A stretch of 6,285 nucleotides of DNA from the NCBI GenBank assembly GCA_021787255.1, contig JAJYMD010000167.1, positions 1 to 6,285 on the forward strand. Direction: 5' to 3'. The translations under genes were made by a program, and so were the position numbers. Position 1 is the stretch's first letter, and every line of letters begins with the position of its first letter. The stretch is from Actinomycetes bacterium (GTDB lineage Bacteria; Actinomycetota; Acidimicrobiia; Acidimicrobiales; RAAP-2). The notes under the pieces were generated by a model. That model did no database searches, had not been told where the DNA came from, and saw only the letters and a program-made list of their open reading frames with translations. Of the stretch, positions 1-6,285 are shown in pieces.

Positions 1-1526
1 TCGGTCGTCTCGAGCAGGGTCTTGGTCGCGAAGTTGCCCAGGGTCACCACCACCTTGGGAGCGACCAGCTCGATCTGGCGCTCGAGGTACGGCCGGCACG
101 CGTCGATCTCCGCGGGGAGAGGGTCTCTGTTCCCAGGCGGCCGGCAATTATGCACGACCCCGCCGGCGGTGACGAAATTATGGGTCCCTTCGACGTCGAT
201 GCAGTAGACGGTGCCCCCGGGGCTGCCGCAGTGGAGCGCCTCGACGATCGCCTCGTCGTAGTGGGTGACGGGCAGCCGGTCGCCGAACAGACCGGGGGTG
301 AACGGCAGCGCCGACGCGATGTCCGCAGGGAGCGTGTGCCGCATCGGCTCGGGAACGTAGGGCGCGATCGTCCGAGCGAGCCTTCGGGCGACGAGGGGCT
401 CGAGCTCGACGCGCCCTCGGGTCACCTCCCCGGGGAGCCCGAGGCGGCGGAGGCTCGCGACGAGGACATCGAGGTCGTGGACACCCCACGCGCACGTGGA
501 GATCTCGGTCACCGGGTAGCGAGACCCACCCGCCCGCCGGCGCCCGCCGTCGCAGACCCAGACCGCCAACGCTCTCGGGGTGAGCTCGCCGGCCACCCAG
601 TCCGGGACGTGCGAGCCGCGTGCGCCGCAGAAGTCCTCGACGAGCGTCTGGAGGGCACCTGTCGAGCGCGCCGGCAGGCGGACGACCGTGCTGGCGCGCC
701 CCAGCCCCGCCTCGGCGAGACCCTCGCCCGAGGCGGCCTTCATCTGCGCTCCCGGTTCGACGAACGCGCCGAGCTCGGCGAGGAGCGACGCCTTGAACCG
801 CGCATACCCGTGCCCACCGGGGCGCTGGACGATCTCCACGCCCGCGCCGCTCACGCGCACGCATCCCCCGGCAAGCAGCGAGCCCACGAGCACGTCGCGC
901 GCGACCGGGCTCAGGCCGTGACCGGTCGCAATCCTCGCCCCTGGCCCGAGGCGTTCGACGGGCGTCCACCCCTGCTCGGTCAGGACCCGGTGGTCGCCGG
1001 TGGCGTCGACGGCGGAATGTGCGGCCCCGATCCCTCCGGCGCCGCGGTACGTGAGGCGGAAGATCCGGCGGCTTCCGAGAGGCGAGGCGTGCCAGCCCAC
1101 GACGCGCCGCTCGACGATCCTGCCGCAGGCGTCGACGGACCTGACCGTCCCGCCGTACCGGCGGCGCACGAGCGCGCCGATGTGCTCCCAGGAACCGTCA
1201 CCCAGCTGCACGAGCCCGTCTGCCGTGAGGCACATGACCACGTTCGCGATGTAGCACTCGTCGCGCTCGACGCCGATCTCCTGGCGCATCAGGAGGTCGA
1301 GCAGCTTCCCCGATCTCCCCACGAACGGCTCCCCCTGGAGGTCCTCGTCCCTCCCGGGGCCTTCCCCCACGAACATGAGGTCCGCCGAGGGGCTCCCGAC
1401 GCCGAAGACCACCTGGGTGCGCCCGTCGGCGAGGTCGCAACGCGTGCACCCCCGCGCCTCGTCGCGCAGGCGCTCGAGCTCCTCGCGCGCATCCCCCTCA
1501 CGCACGCCTGCACCAGGATGCGCCAT
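1..1526 (-). CDS. udg: Family 4 (Fe-S) uracil-DNA glycosylase precursor interrupted by an intein; 3' end beyond the window
   Basis: This gene encodes a base-excision repair enzyme that removes uracil from DNA. The frame is open for 508 codons with no stop and leaves the window at its left edge. The ATG at 1526 is the first in-frame ATG after an in-frame TAG at 1538-1536; a GTG at codon 8 is an alternative, and no strong ribosome binding site is visible. The N-extein (residues 1-98) shows CTRC (Cys27, Cys30), GRTQVVFG, the active-site motif GEGPG (54-58) followed by [18 protein letters not shown] (64-77) and YIANVVM (92-98). Homology resumes at residue 461 with CRPPGNRDP, a second Cys in [10 protein letters not shown] and [11 protein letters not shown]. 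Residues 99-460 are an intein. After its removal, 146 residues are visible of the roughly 200 usual for the family. The later LxHPA-type motif lies outside the window. The gene follows the hydrolase after a 61-base gap. Confidence 0.93.
   Translation of the reverse strand, partial: MAHPGAGVREGDAREELERLRDEARGCTRCDLADGRTQVVFGVGSPSADLMFVGEGPGRDEDLQGEPFVGRSGKLLDLLMRQEIGVERDECYIANVVMCLTADGLVQLGDGSWEHIGALVRRRYGGTVRSVDACGRIVERRVVGWHASPLGSRRIFRLTYRGAGGIGAAHSAVDATGDHRVLTEQGWTPVERLGPGARIATGHGLSPVARDVLVGSLLAGGCVRVSGAGVEIVQRPGGHGYARFKASLLAELGAFVEPGAQMKAASGEGLAEAGLGRASTVVRLPARSTGALQTLVEDFCGARGSHVPDWVAGELTPRALAVWVCDGGRRRAGGSRYPVTEISTCAWGVHDLDVLVASLRRLGLPGEVTRGRVELEPLVARRLARTIAPYVPEPMRHTLPADIASALPFTPGLFGDRLPVTHYDEAIVEALHCGSPGGTVYCIDVEGTHNFVTAGGVVHNCRPPGNRDPLPAEIDACRPYLERQIELVAPKVVVTLGNFATKTLLETT
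147..1232 (-). other. Intein (protein-splicing element, 362 aa) inside the uracil-DNA glycosylase
   Basis: This in-frame insert should excise itself from the glycosylase precursor and join the flanks. Splicing motifs in intein numbering: block A begins with Cys1 in [13 protein letters not shown]; block B is [12 protein letters not shown], with Thr78, His81 and Trp89; block F is [12 protein letters not shown] (342-353); block G is GGVVHN, with His361 and Asn362, followed by Cys+1 of the C-extein. This is the class 1 set of residues, and all the core ones are present. The middle (about 108-302) is a LAGLIDADG endonuclease domain. The length fits an endonuclease-bearing intein rather than a mini-intein. 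The boundaries are fixed by the extein: removing residues 99-460 restores an unbroken family 4 glycosylase motif. GC content matches the surroundings, so there is no sign of very recent transfer. Splicing itself is inferred from the motifs. Confidence 0.93.
327..911 (-). other. Degenerate LAGLIDADG homing endonuclease domain within the intein
   Basis: This domain would originally have cut intein-free udg alleles to spread the intein. The first LAGLIDADG motif reads [12 protein letters not shown] where an active enzyme has a pattern like LLGSLLGDG. The helix after it ([14 protein letters not shown]) fits the usual spacing. The second motif reads [14 protein letters not shown], against the usual LTPxALAxWxMDDG. 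Further on, TEISTCAW, an [12 protein letters not shown] helix and [13 protein letters not shown] match the C-terminal half of this nuclease type (Pfam LAGLIDADG_2-like, from memory). In both motifs the residue just before the final Gly, normally the metal-binding Asp, is Gly (intein residues 122 and 229). The domain is otherwise full length and in frame, so point substitution rather than deletion seems to have inactivated it. Domain limits are approximate. Confidence 0.82.
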
Positions 1527-1587
1527 CGCCGGATGCTACCGCCGGCCTGCGGCACCCCGATGGTCCGGCCGCGCGCCTCGGCACGCG

Positions 1588-2532
1588 TCATCCGGTCAGC
1601 AGGACCCCCAACGCGTCGGCACGCTCGAGCATCACCATGTGGCCGCACCCCGCGAGCAGCGTGAGGCGCGCTCCGGGCACACGTTCGACGATCGCCCGGG
1701 CTGTGCGCGGCGGCGTGAGCACGTCGCGGCTTCCCGCCACCACGTGGACCGGCAACGAGAGCGCCCCCAGGCGGCTGCGCACGTCGAACGCGAGGAGGTG
1801 CGGGAGTAGCGAAGCGAGGGCCCGGGGTGACATGGCATCGATCATCTGGCGCAGCAGCTCGACGTCGGGAGGCGAGGGTGAGGCGCCGAAAGCGATCCTT
1901 GCCGCCCAGATGGAGGCCGACCTGGGAAGCGGTCCGCGGCCGCTGCGCTCGGCACCGACGAGCGCTCGCGCCGTCGCGGTGCCGAGCAGGCCCGAGAGGG
2001 GCGAGGGGACGACCGGGCCGGGCGTCGTGGCGACGAGCACGAGCTCGCGGACGTGCCTCGAGAAGGCCGGGTCGCGCAACGCGAGGAGCTGCCCGACCAT
2101 CCCGCCCATCGAGTGGCCGACGAGGGCCGCCTCGCGCACGTCGAGCGCCTCGAGGACCTCGGCGAGGTCCGCGGCGAGCCGTTCGAAGCTAAAGCCATCG
2201 GTCCCCGCGCGCGACTGGCCGTGCCCTCGCTGGCTGACTGCGATCACGCGACCGGGAAGGGTGCGCAGCTGCCGCGCCCAGGTCACGACGCCGAGCATGA
2301 TGCCGTGCACGAGCACCACCGTCTGCCCCGATCCGCGCTCGACGACATGGACGCGACCCCCGTCGCTCGTCGGGACGAAGTGATGGCGGATGTCGGACGG
2401 CAGCGACAGCCCCGCGGCCACGAGGTCGTCCGGCCTCGCCCTCCAGCGCGAGGCTGCCGCGCGCTCGAGGAGGTAGAGGGCGCTGCCGCCGGCAGCTCCT
2501 GCCCCGATTGCCGCTGCGCGCCGGAGCCTCAC
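1588..2532 (-). CDS. Alpha/beta-fold hydrolase
   Basis: This is a 314-residue serine hydrolase of the alpha/beta fold; its substrate cannot be told from the sequence. The oxyanion-hole motif is VLVHGIM (around His76-Gly77). The nucleophile elbow is GHSMGG with Ser141, the acid is probably Asp270 in GSRDVLTPP, and the histidine is His298 in GCGHMVMLE, so the triad is complete and in the usual order. Residues of about 165-250 form the lid region. Residues 6-22 are rich in Ala and Gly and may be a short membrane anchor. The start is a GTG whose last two bases are shared with the alr stop (GTGA), which implies translational coupling. An alpha/beta hydrolase after alr is a recurring actinobacterial arrangement as I recall it. 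Esterase, lipase or haloperoxidase-like labels would all be guesses. Confidence 0.88.
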   Translation of the reverse strand: MRLRRAAAIGAGAAGGSALYLLERAAASRWRARPDDLVAAGLSLPSDIRHHFVPTSDGGRVHVVERGSGQTVVLVHGIMLGVVTWARQLRTLPGRVIAVSQRGHGQSRAGTDGFSFERLAADLAEVLEALDVREAALVGHSMGGMVGQLLALRDPAFSRHVRELVLVATTPGPVVPSPLSGLLGTATARALVGAERSGRGPLPRSASIWAARIAFGASPSPPDVELLRQMIDAMSPRALASLLPHLLAFDVRSRLGALSLPVHVVAGSRDVLTPPRTARAIVERVPGARLTLLAGCGHMVMLERADALGVLLTG

Positions 2533-3683
2533 CGATCGCCCGCGCTGCGGTAGACGCGCGGGAGGCGCGGCCCGATGCCGCAGAGGACCTCGTAGGAGAT
2601 CGTGCCGAGCAGCCGCGCCCAGTCCCCCGCGCCGATCTCCTCTTCGCCCTGACGGCCGATCAGCACCACCTCGTCGCCCGGCCCCACGGTCGCCCCCGGG
2701 CCGCAGTCGACCATGAGCTGGTCCATGGTCACCGTGCCGGCGAGCGGCCGGCGCCGGCCACCGACGAGCACCGGCGACCCCGTGTCGAAGAGGCGCCGGG
2801 GCACGCCGTCGGCGTAGCCGATGGGGACCGTCGCGACGACCCCTCGCTCCGGGAGCGCGCGGCGCCGGCCGTAAGAGGGGCGCTCACCAGCGTCCAACTC
2901 TCGCACGGCGCTCACACGAGCCTTCAGCGAGAGCACCGGCCGCAACGACGCGACGACCGCGGCAGCGTCCCCTGGCATCCCGGGTGCCGGCGCGCAGCCG
3001 TACATGCCGATGCCGCAGCGGACCATGTCGTAGCGGGCGGCAGGCCACGCGATGGCCCCAGCGGTGTTGGCGACGTGCAGGAGCCGCGGCCGCTCGGCCA
3101 GGGCAGCGACGACCTCGTCGAACCGTCGGAGCTGGAGCGCGGTGAACGCCTGGTCGTCCGCGGTGGTGCCGTCCGCGACGGCGAGGTGCGTCCACACCGC
3201 CTCGACCCGGAGCGCAGGCTCCGCTGCGGCAGCCTGGACGAGCGCCGGCGCCTCGACGGGCGCGACACCCAAGCGGTGCATGCCGGTGTCCACCTTCACG
3301 TGGACCCTCGCCCGGGTGCCTACGTGCCTGGCCGCGGCAGCCAGTGCCTCCATGCCCCGCTGCGTCGCGACGGTCGCGGTGAGCCTGGCGCGCACGAGCA
3401 CCTCCGCAGCATCGGGCGTCACTTCGGAGAGCACGAGCACCGGCGCCTCGATGCCGTGCTCGCGCAGCTCCAGCCCTTCGTCCGCGATGGCCACCGCGAG
3501 CCCCGACGCGCCCGAGGCGAGCGCCGTGCGCGCGACCTGCACGGCACCGTGCCCGTAGGCGTCGGCCTTCACGACCGCGCACAGCGCCGCGGGCGCGGCG
3601 CTGTGCGCGAGGACGGCGACGTTGTGCGCCAGCGCGTCGAGATCGATCTCCGCCCAGGCGGCGCGAGTGCGGCCCTCAGCCAT
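2529..3683 (-). CDS. alr: Alanine racemase (PLP-dependent)
   Basis: This enzyme interconverts L- and D-alanine in the cytoplasm and so supplies D-Ala for peptidoglycan. From the ATG at 3683 it is 384 residues, normal for the family. The PLP lysine is Lys39 in VVKADAYGHG, and the N-terminal TIM-barrel domain carries VKVDTGMHRLG (Lys130, Arg137; the Lys is carbamylated in the Geobacillus enzyme). The second catalytic base is probably Tyr271 in PSYGR, contributed across the dimer. Other landmarks are the CGIGMYG phosphate-binding loop, IGYADG, TVTMDQ and ISYE. The frame is open upstream to 3848, but the extra residues look like nnr read out of frame and the homology begins at AAWAEIDLDAL. A GTG at 3689, with a GGGG about 8 bases before it, is an equally plausible start. 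The start overlaps the 3' end of nnr, and the stop overlaps the hydrolase start. Confidence 0.95.
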   Translation of the reverse strand: MAEGRTRAAWAEIDLDALAHNVAVLAHSAAPAALCAVVKADAYGHGAVQVARTALASGASGLAVAIADEGLELREHGIEAPVLVLSEVTPDAAEVLVRARLTATVATQRGMEALAAAARHVGTRARVHVKVDTGMHRLGVAPVEAPALVQAAAAEPALRVEAVWTHLAVADGTTADDQAFTALQLRRFDEVVAALAERPRLLHVANTAGAIAWPAARYDMVRCGIGMYGCAPAPGMPGDAAAVVASLRPVLSLKARVSAVRELDAGERPSYGRRRALPERGVVATVPIGYADGVPRRLFDTGSPVLVGGRRRPLAGTVTMDQLMVDCGPGATVGPGDEVVLIGRQGEEEIGAGDWARLLGTISYEVLCGIGPRLPRVYRSAGDR

Positions 3684-5070
3684 CTCCACGCGCCGTGCCC
3701 CGTGCCGCCGGGTCCAGTGCACGAGACAGACGTGCCGATATGAGCTCGGGCAGGTCGACGGCGACGAGCCCCTCGGCGGGCCCGTCCGACGCGGCGCGCC
3801 CGTGCACGTGGGCCGCGAGAGCCGCGGCCTCGAGCGGCGCCCCACCACGGGCCAGGAAGGCCCCGATCACCCCGGACAGCACGTCGCCAGTGCCTGCCGT
3901 CGCCAGCCGCGAGCTCCCGGCCGACGACAGCCGCACGTCGCCAGAGCACGAGGCGACCGCCGTGAGCGAGCCCTTCACCAAGGCGACCGCGCCGAGCGCT
4001 CCGGCGAGACGGCGCGCCGCCGCGACGCGGTCGGGCCCCGGGGGGGCGCCGGCCAGGGCCTCGTACTCCCCGTCGTGCGGCGTCACCACGACAGGCCGGT
4101 CCCCCGCCACGATCCGGCGCGCCGACGACTCGTCGCCCAGCGCGAAGAGCGCGTCGGCGTCGACGACCACCGGCACGCGGGCGCGCGCCACCACCGTGCG
4201 TATGCCGTCGACCGTGGAGGGCGCCCGGCCGAGCCCGGGGCCGATCACGAGCGCTCGGCAGCGCTCGAGCACCTCGAGCACCTCGCCCGCCCAGCCGCTC
4301 GCAGGCAGCGCGAACCGGACGGCCTCTCCTGGCCATTGACCGAGCCCGGGTGCCTCCGCGCTGCCAGGTACCCCGAGCCGCACCATGCCGGCCCCCGCTC
4401 GCGACGCCCCCCGAGCAGCGAGCGTCGCGGCCCCTTCCATGCCGGGCGACCCCGCCACGACGCAGACCGCGCTCGCCCACTTGTGCGTCTGGGCAGGCCG
4501 GCGCGGCACCAGCCGGCTCAGGTCGGCGTCCTCCATGAGCGAGATCCGGGCGTCGATCTGCCCGAGACCGATGTCCGCCACCTCCACCTCCCCGGCGTAG
4601 CGGGGCCCCTCGCCCTGCAAGAGCCCCGGCTTCAACGCTCCGAAGGTCACGGTGCGGGTGGCGGCCATCGGCCGGCCGGGCACGGCACCCGTGTCGCCGT
4701 CCACGCCCGAAGGGATGTCCACGGCGAGCACCTGCGCGCGGGCGGGAGGTTCCGGCGCCTCGTAGGGGCCACGCAGCCCGGTGCCGAGCGCCGCGTCGAC
4801 CACCAGGTCGCAGTCGTCGACCGCTGCGCCAGGATGCACCACGGTCACCCGTGCGCCACGGCGTGCGAGCACCTCCGCCGCGACACGGCCGTCTGCGCCG
4901 TTGTTGCCCTTGCCTGCCACGACCACGACGCGGCGCCCATAGGCGCCACCGAGCAACCGGAGGGCCGCGATGGCCGCCGCGGTGCCGGCCCGGCGGACCA
5001 GGGTCTCCTCGGGCACGGGTGCAGCCGCGTCTGCCGCGCGCATCTCGGCGACGGTGACGACGGGGCGCAC
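3676..5070 (-). CDS. nnr: Bifunctional NAD(P)H-hydrate epimerase / ADP-dependent (S)-NAD(P)H-hydrate dehydratase
   Basis: This enzyme repairs hydrated NADH and NADPH: the N-terminal (YjeF_N) domain epimerises the R form and the C-terminal (ribokinase-like) domain dehydrates the S form using ADP. The 464-residue product opens with MRPVVTVAEMRAAD, typical for the family, which supports the GTG start. Epimerase landmarks are GKGNNGADG (53-61), DAALGTG with Asp92, and DIPSGVDGDTG (118-128). Dehydratase landmarks are HKW (196-198), VVAGSPGMEGAA, VIGPGLG (275-281), VVDADALF, VTPHDGE (329-335), VKGSLT and ATAGTGDVLSG, with the catalytic Asp396. The epimerase domain is compact: little more than ten residues separate the strand ARVTVVH from DLVVDAALG, against several dozen in E. 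coli. GADG replaces the common GGDG. The gene starts two bases after acpS and runs into alr. Confidence 0.94.
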   Translation of the reverse strand: MRPVVTVAEMRAADAAAPVPEETLVRRAGTAAAIAALRLLGGAYGRRVVVVAGKGNNGADGRVAAEVLARRGARVTVVHPGAAVDDCDLVVDAALGTGLRGPYEAPEPPARAQVLAVDIPSGVDGDTGAVPGRPMAATRTVTFGALKPGLLQGEGPRYAGEVEVADIGLGQIDARISLMEDADLSRLVPRRPAQTHKWASAVCVVAGSPGMEGAATLAARGASRAGAGMVRLGVPGSAEAPGLGQWPGEAVRFALPASGWAGEVLEVLERCRALVIGPGLGRAPSTVDGIRTVVARARVPVVVDADALFALGDESSARRIVAGDRPVVVTPHDGEYEALAGAPPGPDRVAAARRLAGALGAVALVKGSLTAVASCSGDVRLSSAGSSRLATAGTGDVLSGVIGAFLARGGAPLEAAALAAHVHGRAASDGPAEGLVAVDLPELISARLSRALDPAARGTARGDG

Positions 5071-5072
5071 GG

Positions 5073-5441
5073 TCAGGCCTCGGCCACCACCATCGCGATC
5101 GCGACGGTCGCCGTATGGGTGAGCGACAGGTGCCAGTGCGCGACGCCTCGCCGCGCCGCCAGTGCCGCAGCCCCCGCGAAGAGCCGGAGCGTCGGCTCAC
5201 CGCTCTCGAGCCGCACCACCTCGACCTCTCGCCACCCGACGCTGCCGATCCCCCCACCGAGGGCCTTCATCGTCGCCTCCTTGGCCGCGAAGCGCGCGGC
5301 GAGCCGCTGCACGTCGCCGTGGCCGTCGCGTCGCTCGCCGTCGGTGAACAGCCGCGCGGAGATCGACGGGCGGCGCCCGAGCACCGCACCGAAGCGTGCG
5401 ACGTCCACGGCGTCGACGCCGAGGCCGGCGATCGCGTTCAC
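5073..5441 (-). CDS. acpS: Holo-[acyl-carrier-protein] synthase
   Basis: AcpS transfers the 4'-phosphopantetheine arm of coenzyme A to the serine of apo-acyl carrier protein, which activates it for fatty acid synthesis. The 122-residue product has the usual length. The magnesium-binding motif is GLGVDAVDVARF with Asp10, and the second conserved motif is RFAAKEATMKALGGG with Lys54 and Glu55. The C-terminal HLSLTHT strand and the VAIAMVVAEA ending are also characteristic. The start is a GTG overlapping the glmS stop (GTGA), so translation is probably coupled to glmS. The last two codons contain a GAGG that is well placed to serve as the ribosome binding site of nnr. Confidence 0.95.
   Translation of the reverse strand: MNAIAGLGVDAVDVARFGAVLGRRPSISARLFTDGERRDGHGDVQRLAARFAAKEATMKALGGGIGSVGWREVEVVRLESGEPTLRLFAGAAALAARRGVAHWHLSLTHTATVAIAMVVAEA
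5078..5081 (-). promoter_or_regulatory. Ribosome binding site of nnr (GAGG)
   Basis: A GAGG lies seven bases before the GTG start of nnr, inside the last codons of acpS. It is the clearest Shine-Dalgarno-like match at any start in the window, and it supports choosing GTG 5070 over the in-frame ATG nine codons later. Confidence 0.55.
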
Positions 5442-6285
5442 TCGACCGTCACCGTCTTCGCGAGGTTGCGCGGCCGATCGACGTCGTTGCCAAGCCGGCG
5501 GGCAAGCCCATAGGCGAGGAGCTGGAGTGGCACCACCTCGACGACCGGTGCCAGCACGGGGTCTCGAACCGCCGGCACGCGCAGGACATGGTCACCGGGC
5601 GGGTCCGTGTCGTCGTCGGTGGTCAGGACCACCACGGTCGCGCCGCGCGCGGCTGCCTCGGCGACGTTCGATCGCATCTTGTCGCGCAGCGGGTCGAGCA
5701 CCGCGACCACCACCGTGCCCGGCTCGACGAGCGCAAGGGGGCCGTGCTTCAGCTCGCCCGCGGGGTAGCCCTCCGCGCGCAGGTACGAGATCTCCTTGAG
5801 CTTCAGCGCCCCCTCCAGCGCGACCGGGTAGCCCAGGTTCCTGCCGAGGAAGAAGTAATCACGGGCTCCTACGAGCACGTCGACGACGTCCTCGACCTCC
5901 TTGGCCCGCCCGAGCGCCTCGCCGACCGCGGCGGGCAGTCGGTGCAGCTCGTCGAGGGTCGAGGCCAGGGCGCTCGGCCCCATCGTGCCGCGCCACTGCG
6001 CCAGGGCGAGGGCAAGGACCTCGAGGGCGACGATCTGCGCGACGTGGCACTTCGTGGACGCGACGCTCACCTCGGGACCCGCACGGGTGTAGACGATGCC
6101 GTCCGCTTCGCGCGCCATCGTCGAGTGGACGACGTTGGAGACGACGAGCGTGCGTGCACCGGAGCGGCGTGCCTCTCGCAGCGCCTCGAGGGTGTCGAGC
6201 GTCTCGCCCGACTGGCTCACCCCCACCACGAGGGTCCGCTCGTGCAGCACGGGCTCGCGGTAGCGCAGCTCGCTCGCGATCTCGA
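5438..6285 (-). CDS. glmS: Glutamine--fructose-6-phosphate aminotransferase (isomerizing), C-terminal part; 5' end beyond the window
   Basis: GlmS makes glucosamine-6-phosphate from fructose-6-phosphate and glutamine, the entry step to UDP-GlcNAc for peptidoglycan. Only the last 281 complete codons are visible, less than half of the usual length of about 610 residues; the glutaminase domain and the start are off the right edge. The fragment enters at EIASELRYREPV in the first SIS domain, followed by the sugar-phosphate loop SQSGET and the ASTK motif (here ASTKCHVAQ). The second SIS domain shows GRNLGYPVALEGALKLKEISY, then GELKHGPLAL. It ends with DVDRPRNLAKTVTVE, the hallmark GlmS C-terminus whose lysine reaches the sugar site. 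No stop or frameshift interrupts the visible part. Its stop overlaps the acpS start. Any upstream control region, such as a promoter or riboswitch, would lie outside the window. Confidence 0.96.
   Translation of the reverse strand, partial: EIASELRYREPVLHERTLVVGVSQSGETLDTLEALREARRSGARTLVVSNVVHSTMAREADGIVYTRAGPEVSVASTKCHVAQIVALEVLALALAQWRGTMGPSALASTLDELHRLPAAVGEALGRAKEVEDVVDVLVGARDYFFLGRNLGYPVALEGALKLKEISYLRAEGYPAGELKHGPLALVEPGTVVVAVLDPLRDKMRSNVAEAAARGATVVVLTTDDDTDPPGDHVLRVPAVRDPVLAPVVEVVPLQLLAYGLARRLGNDVDRPRNLAKTVTVE

Noticed and set aside
178..969. A 263-codon minus-strand frame inside the intein, considered as a separate endonuclease gene or sign of a frameshift
   Set aside because: The udg frame is continuous through the whole intein and carries all the LAGLIDADG and Hint motifs. 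This other frame shows none and is Arg-rich.
1528..1546. A GCCGG/CCGGC inverted repeat just before the udg start, considered as a terminator after the hydrolase
   Set aside because: The stem is only five base pairs with a nine-base loop and no T tract. Such pairs are expected by chance at this GC content.
150..1664. A 504-codon open frame on the plus strand antisense to the intein-bearing udg
   Set aside because: Its translation is Arg/Pro/Ala-rich with no recognisable motif. It mirrors the high-GC third positions of the minus-strand gene, whose homology is clear.
2508..3743. A 411-codon plus-strand frame opposite alr
   Set aside because: It has no family motif and is antisense to a complete alanine racemase with all catalytic residues.
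3684..3848. An upstream extension of alr to the ATG at 3848
   Set aside because: The extra 55 residues resemble no alanine racemase N-terminus and would overlap nnr by about 170 bases. The family homology begins just after the ATG at 3683.
3622..5799. A 725-codon plus-strand open frame across alr, nnr, acpS and glmS
   Set aside because: It spans four well-supported minus-strand genes and has low-complexity composition, so it is a GC-driven shadow frame.

Overview
The window is very GC-rich (roughly 70% or more by eye). All six genes lie on the minus strand and read right to left with almost no space between them. From right to left they are the 3' end of glmS (glucosamine-6-phosphate synthase), acpS (holo-ACP synthase), a bifunctional NAD(P)H-hydrate epimerase/dehydratase (nnr), alr (alanine racemase), an alpha/beta hydrolase, and the 5' part of a family 4 uracil-DNA glycosylase (udg) that runs off the left edge. 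The glmS-acpS-nnr-alr-hydrolase order, the GC content and the style of the Nnr motifs (GNNGADG, HKW) suggest an actinobacterium, perhaps Acidimicrobiia. The lineage is inferred from memory of related sequences, not from a search.

The first five genes look like one transcription unit. acpS starts with GTG overlapping the glmS stop (GTGA). nnr starts two bases after the acpS stop. alr overlaps the end of nnr by about 8 bases. The hydrolase starts with GTG overlapping the alr stop (again GTGA). A 61-base gap then precedes udg. The products serve envelope precursor supply (GlmS, Alr), carrier protein activation (AcpS), nucleotide cofactor repair (Nnr) and DNA base-excision repair (Udg). No promoter, terminator, tRNA, CRISPR array or insertion sequence was recognised, and no gene-free stretch exceeds 300 bases.

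The main discovery is in the leftmost 1.5 kb. The udg reading frame is open without a stop from 1526 to the window edge, but the glycosylase homology is split by a 362-residue in-frame intein (positions 1232 to 147). The intein has Cys1, a block B TGDH motif, block F and a C-terminal His-Asn followed by Cys+1. It sits exactly before the cysteine of the CRPPGNRDP motif, which is a ligand of the [4Fe-4S] cluster in family 4 glycosylases, so that ligand is also the splicing nucleophile. The LAGLIDADG endonuclease inside the intein is recognisable throughout, but both catalytic aspartate positions are glycine. The splicing residues are intact and the nuclease looks dead.
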